Source: Deltaproteobacteria bacterium (GTDB lineage: Bacteria; Desulfobacterota; Syntrophia; Syntrophales; UBA5619). From it: DNA of 64,000 nucleotides. The notes under the pieces are model-generated. The model saw nothing but the letters and a program-made list of their open reading frames with translations, made no database searches and was not told where the DNA came from. Shown here in pieces: positions 16,334-25,221 of the stretch. Numbering within the stretch: the first letter of the stretch is position 1; every line of letters begins with the position of its first letter. The translations under genes were made by a program, and so were the position numbers. The DNA lies in assembly GCA_021817825.1 (NCBI GenBank), contig JAKAFS010000001.1:31949-95948 (forward strand). Reading direction: 5' to 3'.

Positions 16334-18601
16334 TCATAAGCCGGTCACCGTGATCTCAGGACCCGGGATGCCTTCCAATCCGTCCTTGTCCGTGGCCGTC
16401 ACGAGATAGGTTTTCGTTTTCCCTTTCGCCGGAGCGGGTTCGCTGAATTGCGTCGTCCCGACGGCGGCGATCTTCTCCATCCCGAAGAACTTCTTTTCGT
16501 AAACCGTGTACTGGGCAATGTCCGGCTCCGGAGAGGCTTTCCAGCTCAGAACCGCCTTTCCCTCGCGCACCTGGACTTCCACCCCCTCGGTGCGCACCGG
16601 TCGGGCCTTGGTGCGGATCGTCACCGTCTCGGAAAAGGCGCTCGTGAGACCGTCCTTGTCTTCCGCCTGGAGCCGGTAACGGTAGACCGTGTCGTCCTTG
16701 AGTTCCCGGTCGACGGTTTCGGTCCCCGAAACCTTGGCGATCCGTTCGAAATCGCCGCCCTGGTCGCCCGTCGCGCGGAAGAGGTGATAGGCAAGGATGT
16801 CCTTCTCGGAATTGGCCGTCCAACGCAAGGGAGCGCTCTTCGCCTTGGCCGACTCCCCCTGGAGACCGGCCGGCGGCGAGGGACGCGGTTTGGTCGTGGC
16901 AGAGACCGGCGCCGTCGCCTCGCTTTCCACATCGACGCGGTTGTAGGTCACAAGCCGGTAATGATAGGCGGTCCCATCCTCCAGTTTGTCGAACCCGCGG
17001 GAATCGTCCCGATAGCGGTCCGTCGTCCGGCCGGGCAGGGTTTTGAGATGGACGTACTGGGCCGCTTCTTTCTCCTTTGACCAGTAGAGCTTGTATCCCT
17101 CCACATCCGCGGCGGTCGAGGCCTTCCAGGTGAGCTCCACCTTTTTCACCAAACCGCCCAGGACCTTGAGTTCTTCAGGCATCGCCGGCTTTCCGCGGGT
17201 CACCGCGGATACGACCGGCGAAGGCGAAGTCTCGCTGTCGCCCTCTTCGAAGGCCGTCACCCGGTAATAGTAGCGGATCTGATCCCCGAGACCTTCCTTG
17301 TCGGCAAACTCGACCTTCCGGTCGGGACCGCCCCCCGTCGCTTCCAGCCGCTTCACCCGGACGAAGTTCTCTTTTTCTTCTTTGCTTCGGTAGATATGGT
17401 AGCCGCGGAGAAAGGGCGAATCAACGGCGGGCCAGGAAAGGCGGATTTCGCGGATCAGATCGCCCTCGGCCGCCACAGCGGCGACGGAACGGGTGGTCAT
17501 CCCGCGGATGGAGCGGGAAAAACCGCTCTCCATCTCCTTTTCGTTGTAGGCGGTGACCCGGTAATGGTATTCCTGCCCATCTTCCAGCCCCTTGTCCAGA
17601 TAGGGAACCCTCTGGAGCCGATCGAGGGTCGCCGCCGCTTCTCCCGATCCCTGGGCCTCGATGTTGACCAGTTCGCGATAGGGTCCCTGTTCGGAACGGG
17701 ACCGGTAGAGCCGATAGCCTTTGAGCGGCAGAGGATCCTCGCTGCCGGGGCCCGGCGACCAGAGGAGGGCAATGCCCTGCACATGCCCCTCGGCCTTGAG
17801 GATGACCGGCGGGTTCGGCGTTACGGCCGTCTTCGCCTCGACGACGGCGGAAAATTCGCTCTGCAACCCCCGGTCGTTATAGGCCCGGATCTTGTAGTAG
17901 TAGAGGGTATCCTTCTCGACGGTCTCGTCGAGGTATTCCGGTCGATTCGCCTGGGCGAGACGGGAAAAAGGTCCGGCCGCCGCCGTGGCTCGAAAGACCT
18001 CGTATCCCGCGGTCGACGATCCGGGGGCCGCTTCCCAGCTCAATTGAATATTCCGGCTTCCGGGCCGCTTGCGCACCTGCTGGGGGGCCGGAAAGACGCT
18101 CGCCTCGGCGCTCTTTTCCTTGCCGATCTGCTCTGTCGTGGCAGCGCGGATCTGCTGGCTGATCTTCTTCACCTCGGCCGCCAGCGCCGCGTCGCCCAGC
18201 ACCGCGCTCCGGGTGTTGAGGATCGTCTTTTTCTGGTCCACCGTGACCGCCTTGCACTGAATCACGATCAGGGGCCCCTTTTTTTCCACCGTTCCGACGA
18301 CGATCACATTGAGACCGAGCCGGGTGCCGATGTGGACGACGTTGTCCAGGTTGTCGTTCTGCTGGAGATCGTTCATGGACAAGAAGGCCTCCAGTTCCTT
18401 GCGGTCCAGGAGGGCCAAGGATTTGTCTTCAGTGAGCTGGCCGATGAGCATGTTCGTGACGGTGGCCCCGAGCCCCGAGGCATCCAGATTGACCGTCCCG
18501 AAATTGAACACCGAGATCCGCACCTGCGACTGAGCGGCCAGGGCCTGACCTGCCAGCAGGAACAGAAGAAAAACAGCGACAGCGATGGACCTCTTTCTCA
18601 T
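16334..18601 (-). CDS. Exported CsgG-like protein with six fibronectin-III modules
   Basis: A 755-aa protein with a cleavable signal (LFLLAGQALA|AQSQ). Residues about 28-165 form a CsgG/TolB-N-like domain (VRISVFNFGTVNLDASGLGA, LLDRKELEAFLS, LGLNVIVVGTVEKKG). From about 170 to the end come six tandem FN3 modules, each with a W near the start (IQLSWEA, IALLWSP, IRLSWPA, VELTWKA, LRWTAN, AVLSWKA) and a YRV-type strand later. FN3 arrays are spacers or adhesive arms, so the protein could reach from a membrane ring through the periplasm or to the surface. GGAGGAG precedes the ATG. It follows the TPR/CsgG gene by 55 bp. No substrate or partner is known. Confidence 0.78.
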   Translation of the reverse strand: MRKRSIAVAVFLLFLLAGQALAAQSQVRISVFNFGTVNLDASGLGATVTNMLIGQLTEDKSLALLDRKELEAFLSMNDLQQNDNLDNVVHIGTRLGLNVIVVGTVEKKGPLIVIQCKAVTVDQKKTILNTRSAVLGDAALAAEVKKISQQIRAATTEQIGKEKSAEASVFPAPQQVRKRPGSRNIQLSWEAAPGSSTAGYEVFRATAAAGPFSRLAQANRPEYLDETVEKDTLYYYKIRAYNDRGLQSEFSAVVEAKTAVTPNPPVILKAEGHVQGIALLWSPGPGSEDPLPLKGYRLYRSRSEQGPYRELVNIEAQGSGEAAATLDRLQRVPYLDKGLEDGQEYHYRVTAYNEKEMESGFSRSIRGMTTRSVAAVAAEGDLIREIRLSWPAVDSPFLRGYHIYRSKEEKENFVRVKRLEATGGGPDRKVEFADKEGLGDQIRYYYRVTAFEEGDSETSPSPVVSAVTRGKPAMPEELKVLGGLVKKVELTWKASTAADVEGYKLYWSKEKEAAQYVHLKTLPGRTTDRYRDDSRGFDKLEDGTAYHYRLVTYNRVDVESEATAPVSATTKPRPSPPAGLQGESAKAKSAPLRWTANSEKDILAYHLFRATGDQGGDFERIAKVSGTETVDRELKDDTVYRYRLQAEDKDGLTSAFSETVTIRTKARPVRTEGVEVQVREGKAVLSWKASPEPDIAQYTVYEKKFFGMEKIAAVGTTQFSEPAPAKGKTKTYLVTATDKDGLEGIPGPEITVTGL

Positions 18602-18656
18602 GGGTCTCCTCCGGGATTGTCTTAAAGGGTGCTCCGATAAAACCAGCGCCTTTGCT

Positions 18657-20645
18657 TTAACGTTCCCGGATCAATTGGTCGATCGACTCGAGGGACTTTT
18701 GCGACACCGGCGTCGACATCCCTTTGAGCTTCTCGTCGTAGACCGCGTCGATATACTTCTCGATGGCCTGCTCGATGTTTCGGCGCTTTTGCTGCTGCTG
18801 GGCCTCATTGAAATAGGCCACTTCCAGGCTCTGATAATTCTTCAGAACGCTCTGTCCCATTTCGGAGACCTTGCCGTTCGTCAGTTCGTCGAGCACCTCG
18901 TCCTCGGTGGGCAATTCCAGCGGGTCATGGGGGATGCTGGCGACCGGCACGCCGTCCTGGTACTTGTCCTCCTTGACGAGGCGACCGGAGACCGTATTGG
19001 TGAAGACGTTCTCACCCGAGGAGGTATCCACCAGTTTGTAGGAGATCTCGATCATGGCATTGATCTTGGCGGCGCCCTGCTTGTAGGAAATGAACTGATA
19101 ATTGCGTTTCTTGATGGTCCGGGGCGGGGCCGACTTCATATCCTCGGCCGTCGGCTTCGGATTCAGCATCAGCCAGTCGGAAAATTCGGGATTGCGGACA
19201 TCCTCTTCGTCGACCAGGACCCTGACCTGGCTGAGGCTCGGGGCATCGGTGGTCCTGGCGGAATAATGCAGAACATCCCCCATGATGAAGGTGTCGATTC
19301 CCCGCATCTTCCCTACATTCTGCGCCGCTTTCATATCCACGAGACCCGTCTGGCCCAGTTGCATCTCGCGCAGGATCGATTGCAGATTTTCCCGTTCGAT
19401 GATCCGCAGATCGCCGCTGGCGTTCTTGTGCAGATAGGCGATCAGCTTGTTGGCGGCGATTTTTCCGGCGTCCTTGCTGCTGCTGGGACTGGAAAAATCG
19501 AAGACGGCCACCGATTTTTTGATCCGCTTGTTGATCAGGTCCCGGGTCTCCTGAAGCTTCTGAAAGAGCTCGGGGTAGTTCGGATTCAGGGATTCCACTT
19601 TCTGATACCAGATCAGGGCGTTGCCGAACAACTCGGCTTCCAGATACTTCTGTCCCCTTTCCATCAATTTGGCAGAAATGTTCTTGAGGAACTCCTTGAA
19701 CATCGGATCGCCGGTCAACGACGGGCTGTACTCCCGGATCAGAGCAACCCGGTTCATGGCCCGGTAGAGATTTCCCTGGTTGGCCTGTTTGACCGCCTCA
19801 TCGAAGAAAATCTGCCCCACCTTGACCTTCAGGGCATCCAGGCGGATCATCAGGGCCTTGTCGTCCGGCTGATATTCGCCTGCCTTTTCCAGGAGCTGGA
19901 TGGCCCGCTCCCAGTTCTGGGCGATTTCCGCCTTGTCGGCTTCGCCGACAAAGTAGTCGCCGTTGTCCTTCGCCAGCGCCTCTTCATAGAGCCGGGCGAT
20001 GTCCAGGTACTTCGGGTTGATCTCCATGCCCGTCTTGAAGGCCTGGGCCGCCATCTTCCAGTCTTCCTGCTTTCCCAGGGCGATCCCCTGCTGGTAGAGG
20101 TTTTTCGCCCCTTCCTGCTCGGCCCGGACCAGTTTGCTCCCCGTGTCCTCGTATCCGACATAGATCTGGTTGACCTGCCGGTATTTCGTCACCGCGGCCA
20201 GCCAGTCTTCCTTGAGGAGGTCCGCTTCCGCTTTTTCATAGAGCGCCTTTACCTCGGCCCGGAGGGCATTGAGCCGGGTCGCGAGCTGATCGTGGAAGGC
20301 TTTGATCTGCGGATTGGCGGCGTCGAGGCCATAGGCGATATCCCCCTCCTTGGCCACCGCCTCAAGGGCGCGGAGATTCCTGTCCGGCGCCGCGGCCAGG
20401 GCCTGCTTGGCCTTTTCCAGATGCTGTTTGGCCGCCGCGCCTTTGGCATCCTGGAGCGCCTGCCGGTATTCAGCGTTTGCCGGATCCTCTTTGGTCGCCG
20501 ATTCGAAATAACCGATAGCCTCCTCCCACCGGTTCTGCCCCACAAGATCCTGCCCCATCTTGTAGTTCTCGCTGACCGTACAACCGTACAGCAGCAACAG
20601 GACCGACATGCCGACCAAAGCGATTCGAACATTGCCTTGCTTCAT
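18657..20645 (-). CDS. CsgG-family lipoprotein with TPR region
   Basis: A 662-aa lipoprotein (Cys22 in LLYGC). The N-terminal 360 residues are TPR-like helical repeats (QNRWEEAIGYFESATKEDPA, then KQEDWKMAAQAFKTGMEINP and YQKVESLNPNYPELFQ). Residues about 375-560 carry a CsgG-like domain (KSVAVFDFSSPSSSKDAGKI, RIIERENLQSILREMQLGQ, GIDTFIMGDVLHYS). CsgG forms the curli outer-membrane pore, and FlgO and LpoB share this fold, so it may oligomerise at the outer membrane. The C-terminus is charged helix. The start ATG at 20645 has GGAGG 5 bp upstream. Second gene of the cluster. Confidence 0.82.
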   Translation of the reverse strand: MKQGNVRIALVGMSVLLLLYGCTVSENYKMGQDLVGQNRWEEAIGYFESATKEDPANAEYRQALQDAKGAAAKQHLEKAKQALAAAPDRNLRALEAVAKEGDIAYGLDAANPQIKAFHDQLATRLNALRAEVKALYEKAEADLLKEDWLAAVTKYRQVNQIYVGYEDTGSKLVRAEQEGAKNLYQQGIALGKQEDWKMAAQAFKTGMEINPKYLDIARLYEEALAKDNGDYFVGEADKAEIAQNWERAIQLLEKAGEYQPDDKALMIRLDALKVKVGQIFFDEAVKQANQGNLYRAMNRVALIREYSPSLTGDPMFKEFLKNISAKLMERGQKYLEAELFGNALIWYQKVESLNPNYPELFQKLQETRDLINKRIKKSVAVFDFSSPSSSKDAGKIAANKLIAYLHKNASGDLRIIERENLQSILREMQLGQTGLVDMKAAQNVGKMRGIDTFIMGDVLHYSARTTDAPSLSQVRVLVDEEDVRNPEFSDWLMLNPKPTAEDMKSAPPRTIKKRNYQFISYKQGAAKINAMIEISYKLVDTSSGENVFTNTVSGRLVKEDKYQDGVPVASIPHDPLELPTEDEVLDELTNGKVSEMGQSVLKNYQSLEVAYFNEAQQQQKRRNIEQAIEKYIDAVYDEKLKGMSTPVSQKSLESIDQLIRER

Positions 20646-20719
20646 CACAGCCTCCAGTTTTCTCCCTTTGTCTTTGCCTCCCGCGTCCAGCGCGGCCAGG
20701 ATTCATTACCTATTTTGCG

Positions 20720-21826
20720 TCACGGCAGCAATCCCACTTCCACCTTGTTGGCGGTGATTCCCAGGATTTTCACCTTTTTTTTATTGAGCGTCATCGCGGC
20801 CACATCGTCCGCCAGAGTCTGGCAATTTCCCCGCAGCTCCAGGTCCAGCTCCGCATGTCCCTTCTGGTAGGCTCGTTGGTGCAGCTCTTTGAAGCCCTTG
20901 ACCTCCGCGGAGAGCAGATCCTTGAACTTCAGGAGGTCCTCATAGGAATCGAGTCCCGACACCAGCAGCTTCACGGTCATCGTGTTGACCAGTTCGGCGG
21001 ACCACTTTTCCAGCACCTCCTCCAGCGTCTGCCGGGCGAGCTTCTCGGCCGCCTCCTCGGTGATCTTTTTGATGTCGCCTTTCATGCCCGGAGCCGATCC
21101 GGCCTTGCTGTCCGTCGTTATCACTTCGCCGGTGTCGCCGTTGATCACCTTCAGGGAGACGGTGACCTGATTGCGATGCATCTCGATGCCGCCCACATTG
21201 AAGGCATTGGCGGCCGTCTCGACCCCGCCGATCAGGACGACCTCGGCGCCGAACTGACCCGCCAAACGGCTGGCGGACTTCGGGTCAAGGGGAAGTTCGC
21301 CGGAGCGCTCCTTGCGGAGACTCTGTCCATCGATGACCTTGAACCCCTTGCCGATGAAATAGCGGCTCATGGCCGCCTCGGCAATCGCATCCTTCTGGGC
21401 CTTCTCGGCGAACCACAGCATGAGCCGGGGCTTGGACTTTCGGGCCACGATCAGTTGGATCGCCGACAGACGGTCCTTCAGACGCGCCTCTCCCACGTCG
21501 GCGTCGATGACCACGGTCAGTCGGTCCTGTTGACGGCTCTCCGAAACGATCTTGTAGGTATTGACGAATCCCTTCGATTCCGAAAGGATCCGGTCCATCT
21601 TCAGTTGAAAATTCTCCACTTCCGAGGTGCTGGAGACCATCACCCCGGCGACCTTTTCCACGGCGCTGCGCAACGCGGCGTCCAGCGCCTTGTCGCGGGC
21701 GATATCGGCCCGGTTGTTGATGACGATCGCCATCCCTTCCGCCCGAACCTTCGTCTGAGCCTGCACCGTCGCAAAGGAACAGAGCAGACCCGCCACTGCC
21801 GCCAGAATGACCCATGATTTCTTCAT
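20720..21826 (-). CDS. FlgT-like periplasmic assembly protein
   Basis: A 368-aa exported protein (signal ILAAVAGLLCSFATVQAQ). The N-terminal part matches the FlgT N-domain pattern: KVRAEGMAIVINNRADIARD, then KALDAALRSAVEKVAGVMVS, SKGFVNTYKIVSE and LTVVIDADVG. A middle domain (RYFIGKGFKVIDGQSLRKE, GAEVVLIGGVETAANAF) resembles the TolB-N/CsgG-like fold of FlgT, and a separate C-terminal domain ends KVEVGLLP. FlgT in Vibrio builds the flagellar H-ring; no flagellar gene is seen in this window, so the role may be different. First gene of the envelope cluster, 125 bp downstream of a strong promoter. The start at 21826 (MKKSWVIL) is chosen by the signal peptide. Confidence 0.8.
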   Translation of the reverse strand: MKKSWVILAAVAGLLCSFATVQAQTKVRAEGMAIVINNRADIARDKALDAALRSAVEKVAGVMVSSTSEVENFQLKMDRILSESKGFVNTYKIVSESRQQDRLTVVIDADVGEARLKDRLSAIQLIVARKSKPRLMLWFAEKAQKDAIAEAAMSRYFIGKGFKVIDGQSLRKERSGELPLDPKSASRLAGQFGAEVVLIGGVETAANAFNVGGIEMHRNQVTVSLKVINGDTGEVITTDSKAGSAPGMKGDIKKITEEAAEKLARQTLEEVLEKWSAELVNTMTVKLLVSGLDSYEDLLKFKDLLSAEVKGFKELHQRAYQKGHAELDLELRGNCQTLADDVAAMTLNKKKVKILGITANKVEVGLLP

Positions 21827-21958
21827 CTCGTCGACCCGCCACATTTTTTTTGCCGCACCAGCGGAGAGGATTCCGCTTTTTGCCGTCCCACTCCGGGAGA
21901 ATGAAAAAGATTTGGCGCCAGCGAAGATGGCCGCCACAAAACAGGGAAATACGGGAGG

Positions 21959-21987
21959 AATATACGGGAACGCCGACAAGCTGTCAA
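21959..21987 (-). promoter_or_regulatory. Strong sigma70-type promoter for the envelope cluster
   Basis: On the minus strand a perfect TTGACA (complement of 21982-21987) is followed by exactly 17 bp and TATATT (complement of 21959-21964). Initiation near 21952 would give a leader of about 125 nt before the FlgT-like start codon at 21826. This is the best promoter match in the window. Confidence 0.75.
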
Positions 21988-22034
21988 GGTCAATTCAGGT
22001 GTCTTTCATGCGCCTTATGGATTTCAGGGGTTAC

Positions 22035-22886
22035 CTACCTCCGACTTCCCGTCCGTTCCAGGTAATCCTGAAGGGCGATCTGCCAGTAGGGCAAGGTCTT
22101 GCCGCAGGCGGCAAAGAACTTTCCGCCATCGAGGACGCTCCAGGCGGGGCGCGCGGCGGGACGGGAAAGACGGTCGGACTTGATCGGCGTCACGGTCACA
22201 TCGCCGATGCCCGCATATTGCAGGATCTTGACGGCAAACTCGTACCAACTGCACCTTCCCCGGTTGGTGACATGAAAAAGGCCCGTATGGCCCCCGGCGA
22301 TGAGCAGTTCCAGGGCGGCGGCCAGATCCCGGGTATAGGTCGGAGAACCGATCTGGTCGTCCACAACTTCCAGCCCCTGGCCTTCCTTCGCTTTTTTCAG
22401 AATCGCCTCGACGAAGTGGTGACCGTTCTTTCCGTACAGCCAGGCCGTCCGGACCAGGAGATACCTTTCGGCGAACGCCTGGAGGAACTGTTCCCCCGCC
22501 AGTTTGGAAGCCCCATAGACACTGAGCGGACCCGTGGGGTCTTCCTCCCGGTAGGGGGTTCCCTTTTTCCCGTCGAAGACATAGTCGGTGCTGAAATGGA
22601 CGACCAGGATCCCCTTGCCCCGGCAGGCCAGGGCGAGGTGTTTGACGCCCTCGGCGTTGACGGCAAAGCATCGCTCGGCGTCCGCTTCGCAGCCGTCCAC
22701 GTTCGTATAGCCGGTGGCGTTGACGACCGCCTCGGGGGCGCACTCCTCAACGATCCGGAGGCAATCCGCCGGATCGGTGATGTCGAAGGCGTCGATATCC
22801 TTGCCCGTCACTTCATGGGCGATGGCCAGGCGGAGCATGAGTTCGCTCCCCAGCATCCCCTTGTGTCCCAGTATGAGAATCTTCAT
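22035..22886 (-). CDS. rfbD: dTDP-4-dehydrorhamnose reductase
   Basis: Makes dTDP-L-rhamnose by NAD(P)H reduction, for surface polysaccharide. The 283-aa protein is an extended short-chain reductase: nucleotide loop GHKGMLGSEL (residues 8-17), NATGYTNVDGCE, STDYVFDG, and catalytic Tyr-Lys in VYGASKLAGE. Its ATG overlaps the truA stop by 4 bp (ATGA), so translation is coupled. It ends the ispD-ispF-gltX-truA-rfbD run. The pathway partner rfbB lies 38 kb away at 60712, so the rhamnose genes are split in this genome. Confidence 0.93.
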   Translation of the reverse strand: MKILILGHKGMLGSELMLRLAIAHEVTGKDIDAFDITDPADCLRIVEECAPEAVVNATGYTNVDGCEADAERCFAVNAEGVKHLALACRGKGILVVHFSTDYVFDGKKGTPYREEDPTGPLSVYGASKLAGEQFLQAFAERYLLVRTAWLYGKNGHHFVEAILKKAKEGQGLEVVDDQIGSPTYTRDLAAALELLIAGGHTGLFHVTNRGRCSWYEFAVKILQYAGIGDVTVTPIKSDRLSRPAARPAWSVLDGGKFFAACGKTLPYWQIALQDYLERTGSRR

Positions 22887-23623
22887 GCGTATTTCACGTC
22901 CTTGAGATAAAGTCCCTGCGGCGGCGCGGTAAGACCGGCGAGCCGGCGATCCTTTGCCGCCAGTACGGCCGCCAGATCGGCGGGGGAGGCCTTTCCCCGT
23001 CCTGCATCGACGAGGGCGCCGACGAGCGTTCTGACCATATACCTCAAGAAGCCGTTCGCTTCCACAGAAATTGCGATCATGCCCGAGGGGTCCTTCTCCG
23101 CCGTGAGGGAAAGGATGGTCCGGATGTGATCCGGGCTGTCCGTATGGGTCGAGCAGAAAGAGGTAAAATCATGGGTTCCCAGAAAGACGGGCAAGGCTTC
23201 CCGGATCGCCGTCAAATCCAGCGGGGTCCAGATGAACCAGGCGTGGCCGCGCTCCAGGGCCGAGCGGACGGGCCGGTTGCAGATCCGGTAGAGATAGGCC
23301 TTGCTTTGGGCATCGTAACGGGCATGAAAGGCGAGGGGAGCGTCGGCCAGCTCCAGAACGGCGATGTCGGACGGCAGGAGGCTGTTGATGCCCATCAGGA
23401 GGCTCCGTTCGGGCAGCCCCGAACGGGTATGGAAGTGGGCGCATTGACCGAGGGCATGGACGCCGGCGTCGGTCCGGCCGGAACCGTGAACCCGAATCGC
23501 CTCGCCGGTCATCCGGCCGATCGCCTCTTCGAGGACCTGCTGGATGGACAGGCCGTTGAGCTGACGCTGCCAGCCGCTGTAGGCGCCGCCGTCATATTCC
23601 AGGATCATTTTGATATTCCGCAC
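22883..23623 (-). CDS. truA: tRNA pseudouridine(38-40) synthase
   Basis: Isomerises uridines 38-40 in the tRNA anticodon arm. From GTG 23623 the protein has 246 residues, begins VRNIKMILEYDG as TruA family members do, and carries the catalytic Asp52 in GSGRTDAGVHALG. An in-frame ATG at 23758 would add 45 Gly/Pro/Arg-rich residues and overlap gltX by 4 bp (ATGA). That overlap favours coupled translation from the ATG, but it lacks a ribosome site and the extension has no domain character. The true start is therefore undecided. Downstream rfbD overlaps by 4 bp. Confidence 0.92.
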   Translation of the reverse strand: MRNIKMILEYDGGAYSGWQRQLNGLSIQQVLEEAIGRMTGEAIRVHGSGRTDAGVHALGQCAHFHTRSGLPERSLLMGINSLLPSDIAVLELADAPLAFHARYDAQSKAYLYRICNRPVRSALERGHAWFIWTPLDLTAIREALPVFLGTHDFTSFCSTHTDSPDHIRTILSLTAEKDPSGMIAISVEANGFLRYMVRTLVGALVDAGRGKASPADLAAVLAAKDRRLAGLTAPPQGLYLKDVKYA

Positions 23624-23754
23624 CGGCGGTTCTCCCGGCCCGGGGGCGGAGCTGCCGCAGGAGGAAGGCCTCTTTTCCCCGTCCAGGCCGCCCGGCGCCG
23701 GATTGTCGGCCTCAAGCGCCGCCGGCTTTCGGCGACCGGCCCGTCCTTCCTTCT

Positions 23755-25221
23755 TCATCGGCCGGCGAGGGCGTTGTCTACCCTCTTGAGCAGAGAAGCG
23801 GAACCGAGGAGGGCAAAGATCCGGTCCAATTCGGGACCATGGAGACGGCCCGTCACGGCCGCCCGGATCGGCAGATAGAGCTGCTTGCCCTTCAGGGAGG
23901 TTTGGTCGGCGATGGAACGGATCAGGGATCGGAACTCCGGCAGGGGCTCCGAGGCTGCCCCCTCCTCGGCCGGCAAGCCGGCCAGGATACCGCGCAGAGC
24001 GGCGAGGACTTTTTTCGCATCCTCCTGACCCAGAAGCGCTGCCGCCTCGGGATCGAGGGTAAAACGGTCGTCGGTGAAGAGGTCGAGAAAGCCGCCGATC
24101 GCCTCCAGGGTGGGCAGGCTGTCCTGAACGGCCGCCACGACCGCCTCGATGCGGCTTCGTTCCCAGGTCCGCTCGTCATGGCCGGCCTGGCGCACAAAGG
24201 GCAGCAGGAGATCGGTGAGCGCCGCAGCCGTATAGCGGCGGATATAGAGCCCGTTGAGCCAGAGGAGCTTCTCTTCGTCGAAGATGGCGCCGCCTCTGCC
24301 GGTGCGGTCGATGGCGAAGCCTGCGATCAGCTCTTTGGGGGAGACGATCTCCCGACCGCCGTCGGAAGCGCTTCCCAAAAGCGCCAGGGTGTTGAGGAGC
24401 ACCTCCGGGAGGATCCCCCGGCGCCGAAATTCGCGGACCGAAACGGACCCATGGCGTTTGCTGAGCTTGGTATGGTCCTTGCCGAGGACCAGCGCGTGGT
24501 GGGCAAAGACCGGCGGTGCGAAACCGAGCGCCCGGTAGAGGAGGACCTGGGCGGCGGTGTTGGACAGATGGTCCTCGCCGCGGATGACGTGGCTGATCTG
24601 CATGCAATGGTCGTCGGCGACGACGGCGAAGTTGTAGGCCGGCATGCCGTTGGAGCGAACGATGATGAAATCCCCGATCGCCTCCCCCTGAAAGGTCATG
24701 GGTCCGCGGATGAGGTCCTGAAACGCGATCGGCCCCTCCTCGACCCGAAAGCGCCAGACGGGCCGACGACCTTCGGCCGCCAGACGGTTGCGTTCCGCTT
24801 CGCCAAGCCTGCTGCATTTTCCCAGATAGCGCGGCATCATCCGCCGAGCGACCAGGTCCGCCCGCTCGGCCTCCAGCTCCGCTTCGCTGCAATAGCAGGG
24901 ATAGACCCGGTCTTCGGCAATCAGCCGCTGGAGGCACTCGTCATACAAGGCCAGCCGTTCGGTCTGGTGGTAGGGTCCAAAAGCCCCGCCCTTTCCCGGT
25001 CCTTCGTCCCAATCGATCCCCAGCCACCTAAGATCGGCGAGGAGATTTTCCTCGAAGGCCTTGGTCGTCCGGATCCGGTCCGTGTCTTCGATTCTAAGGA
25101 CGAAGATTCCTCCGCAATGGCGGGCATAGAGCCAGTTCAACAGCGCCGTCCGCGCGTTGCCCACATGCAGTTCCCCCGTCGGCGAGGGGGCGAAGCGAAC
25201 CCGGATCCGCGGCGCCGTCAT
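23755..25221 (-). CDS. gltX: Glutamyl-tRNA synthetase
   Basis: Charges tRNA-Glu, and in organisms lacking GlnRS also tRNA-Gln. The 488-aa protein has PSPTGELHVGNARTA at residues 12-26 (HIGH motif) and KLSKRHG near residue 252 (KMSKS motif), then the helical anticodon-binding domain. A GCYCSEAE-like cysteine pair (CYCSEAELEAE) is the zinc-site region. The ATG at 25221 overlaps the ispF stop (25218) by 4 bp. An open frame continues upstream to 25416, but those residues are the ispF sequence in another frame. Confidence 0.96.
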   Translation of the reverse strand: MTAPRIRVRFAPSPTGELHVGNARTALLNWLYARHCGGIFVLRIEDTDRIRTTKAFEENLLADLRWLGIDWDEGPGKGGAFGPYHQTERLALYDECLQRLIAEDRVYPCYCSEAELEAERADLVARRMMPRYLGKCSRLGEAERNRLAAEGRRPVWRFRVEEGPIAFQDLIRGPMTFQGEAIGDFIIVRSNGMPAYNFAVVADDHCMQISHVIRGEDHLSNTAAQVLLYRALGFAPPVFAHHALVLGKDHTKLSKRHGSVSVREFRRRGILPEVLLNTLALLGSASDGGREIVSPKELIAGFAIDRTGRGGAIFDEEKLLWLNGLYIRRYTAAALTDLLLPFVRQAGHDERTWERSRIEAVVAAVQDSLPTLEAIGGFLDLFTDDRFTLDPEAAALLGQEDAKKVLAALRGILAGLPAEEGAASEPLPEFRSLIRSIADQTSLKGKQLYLPIRAAVTGRLHGPELDRIFALLGSASLLKRVDNALAGR

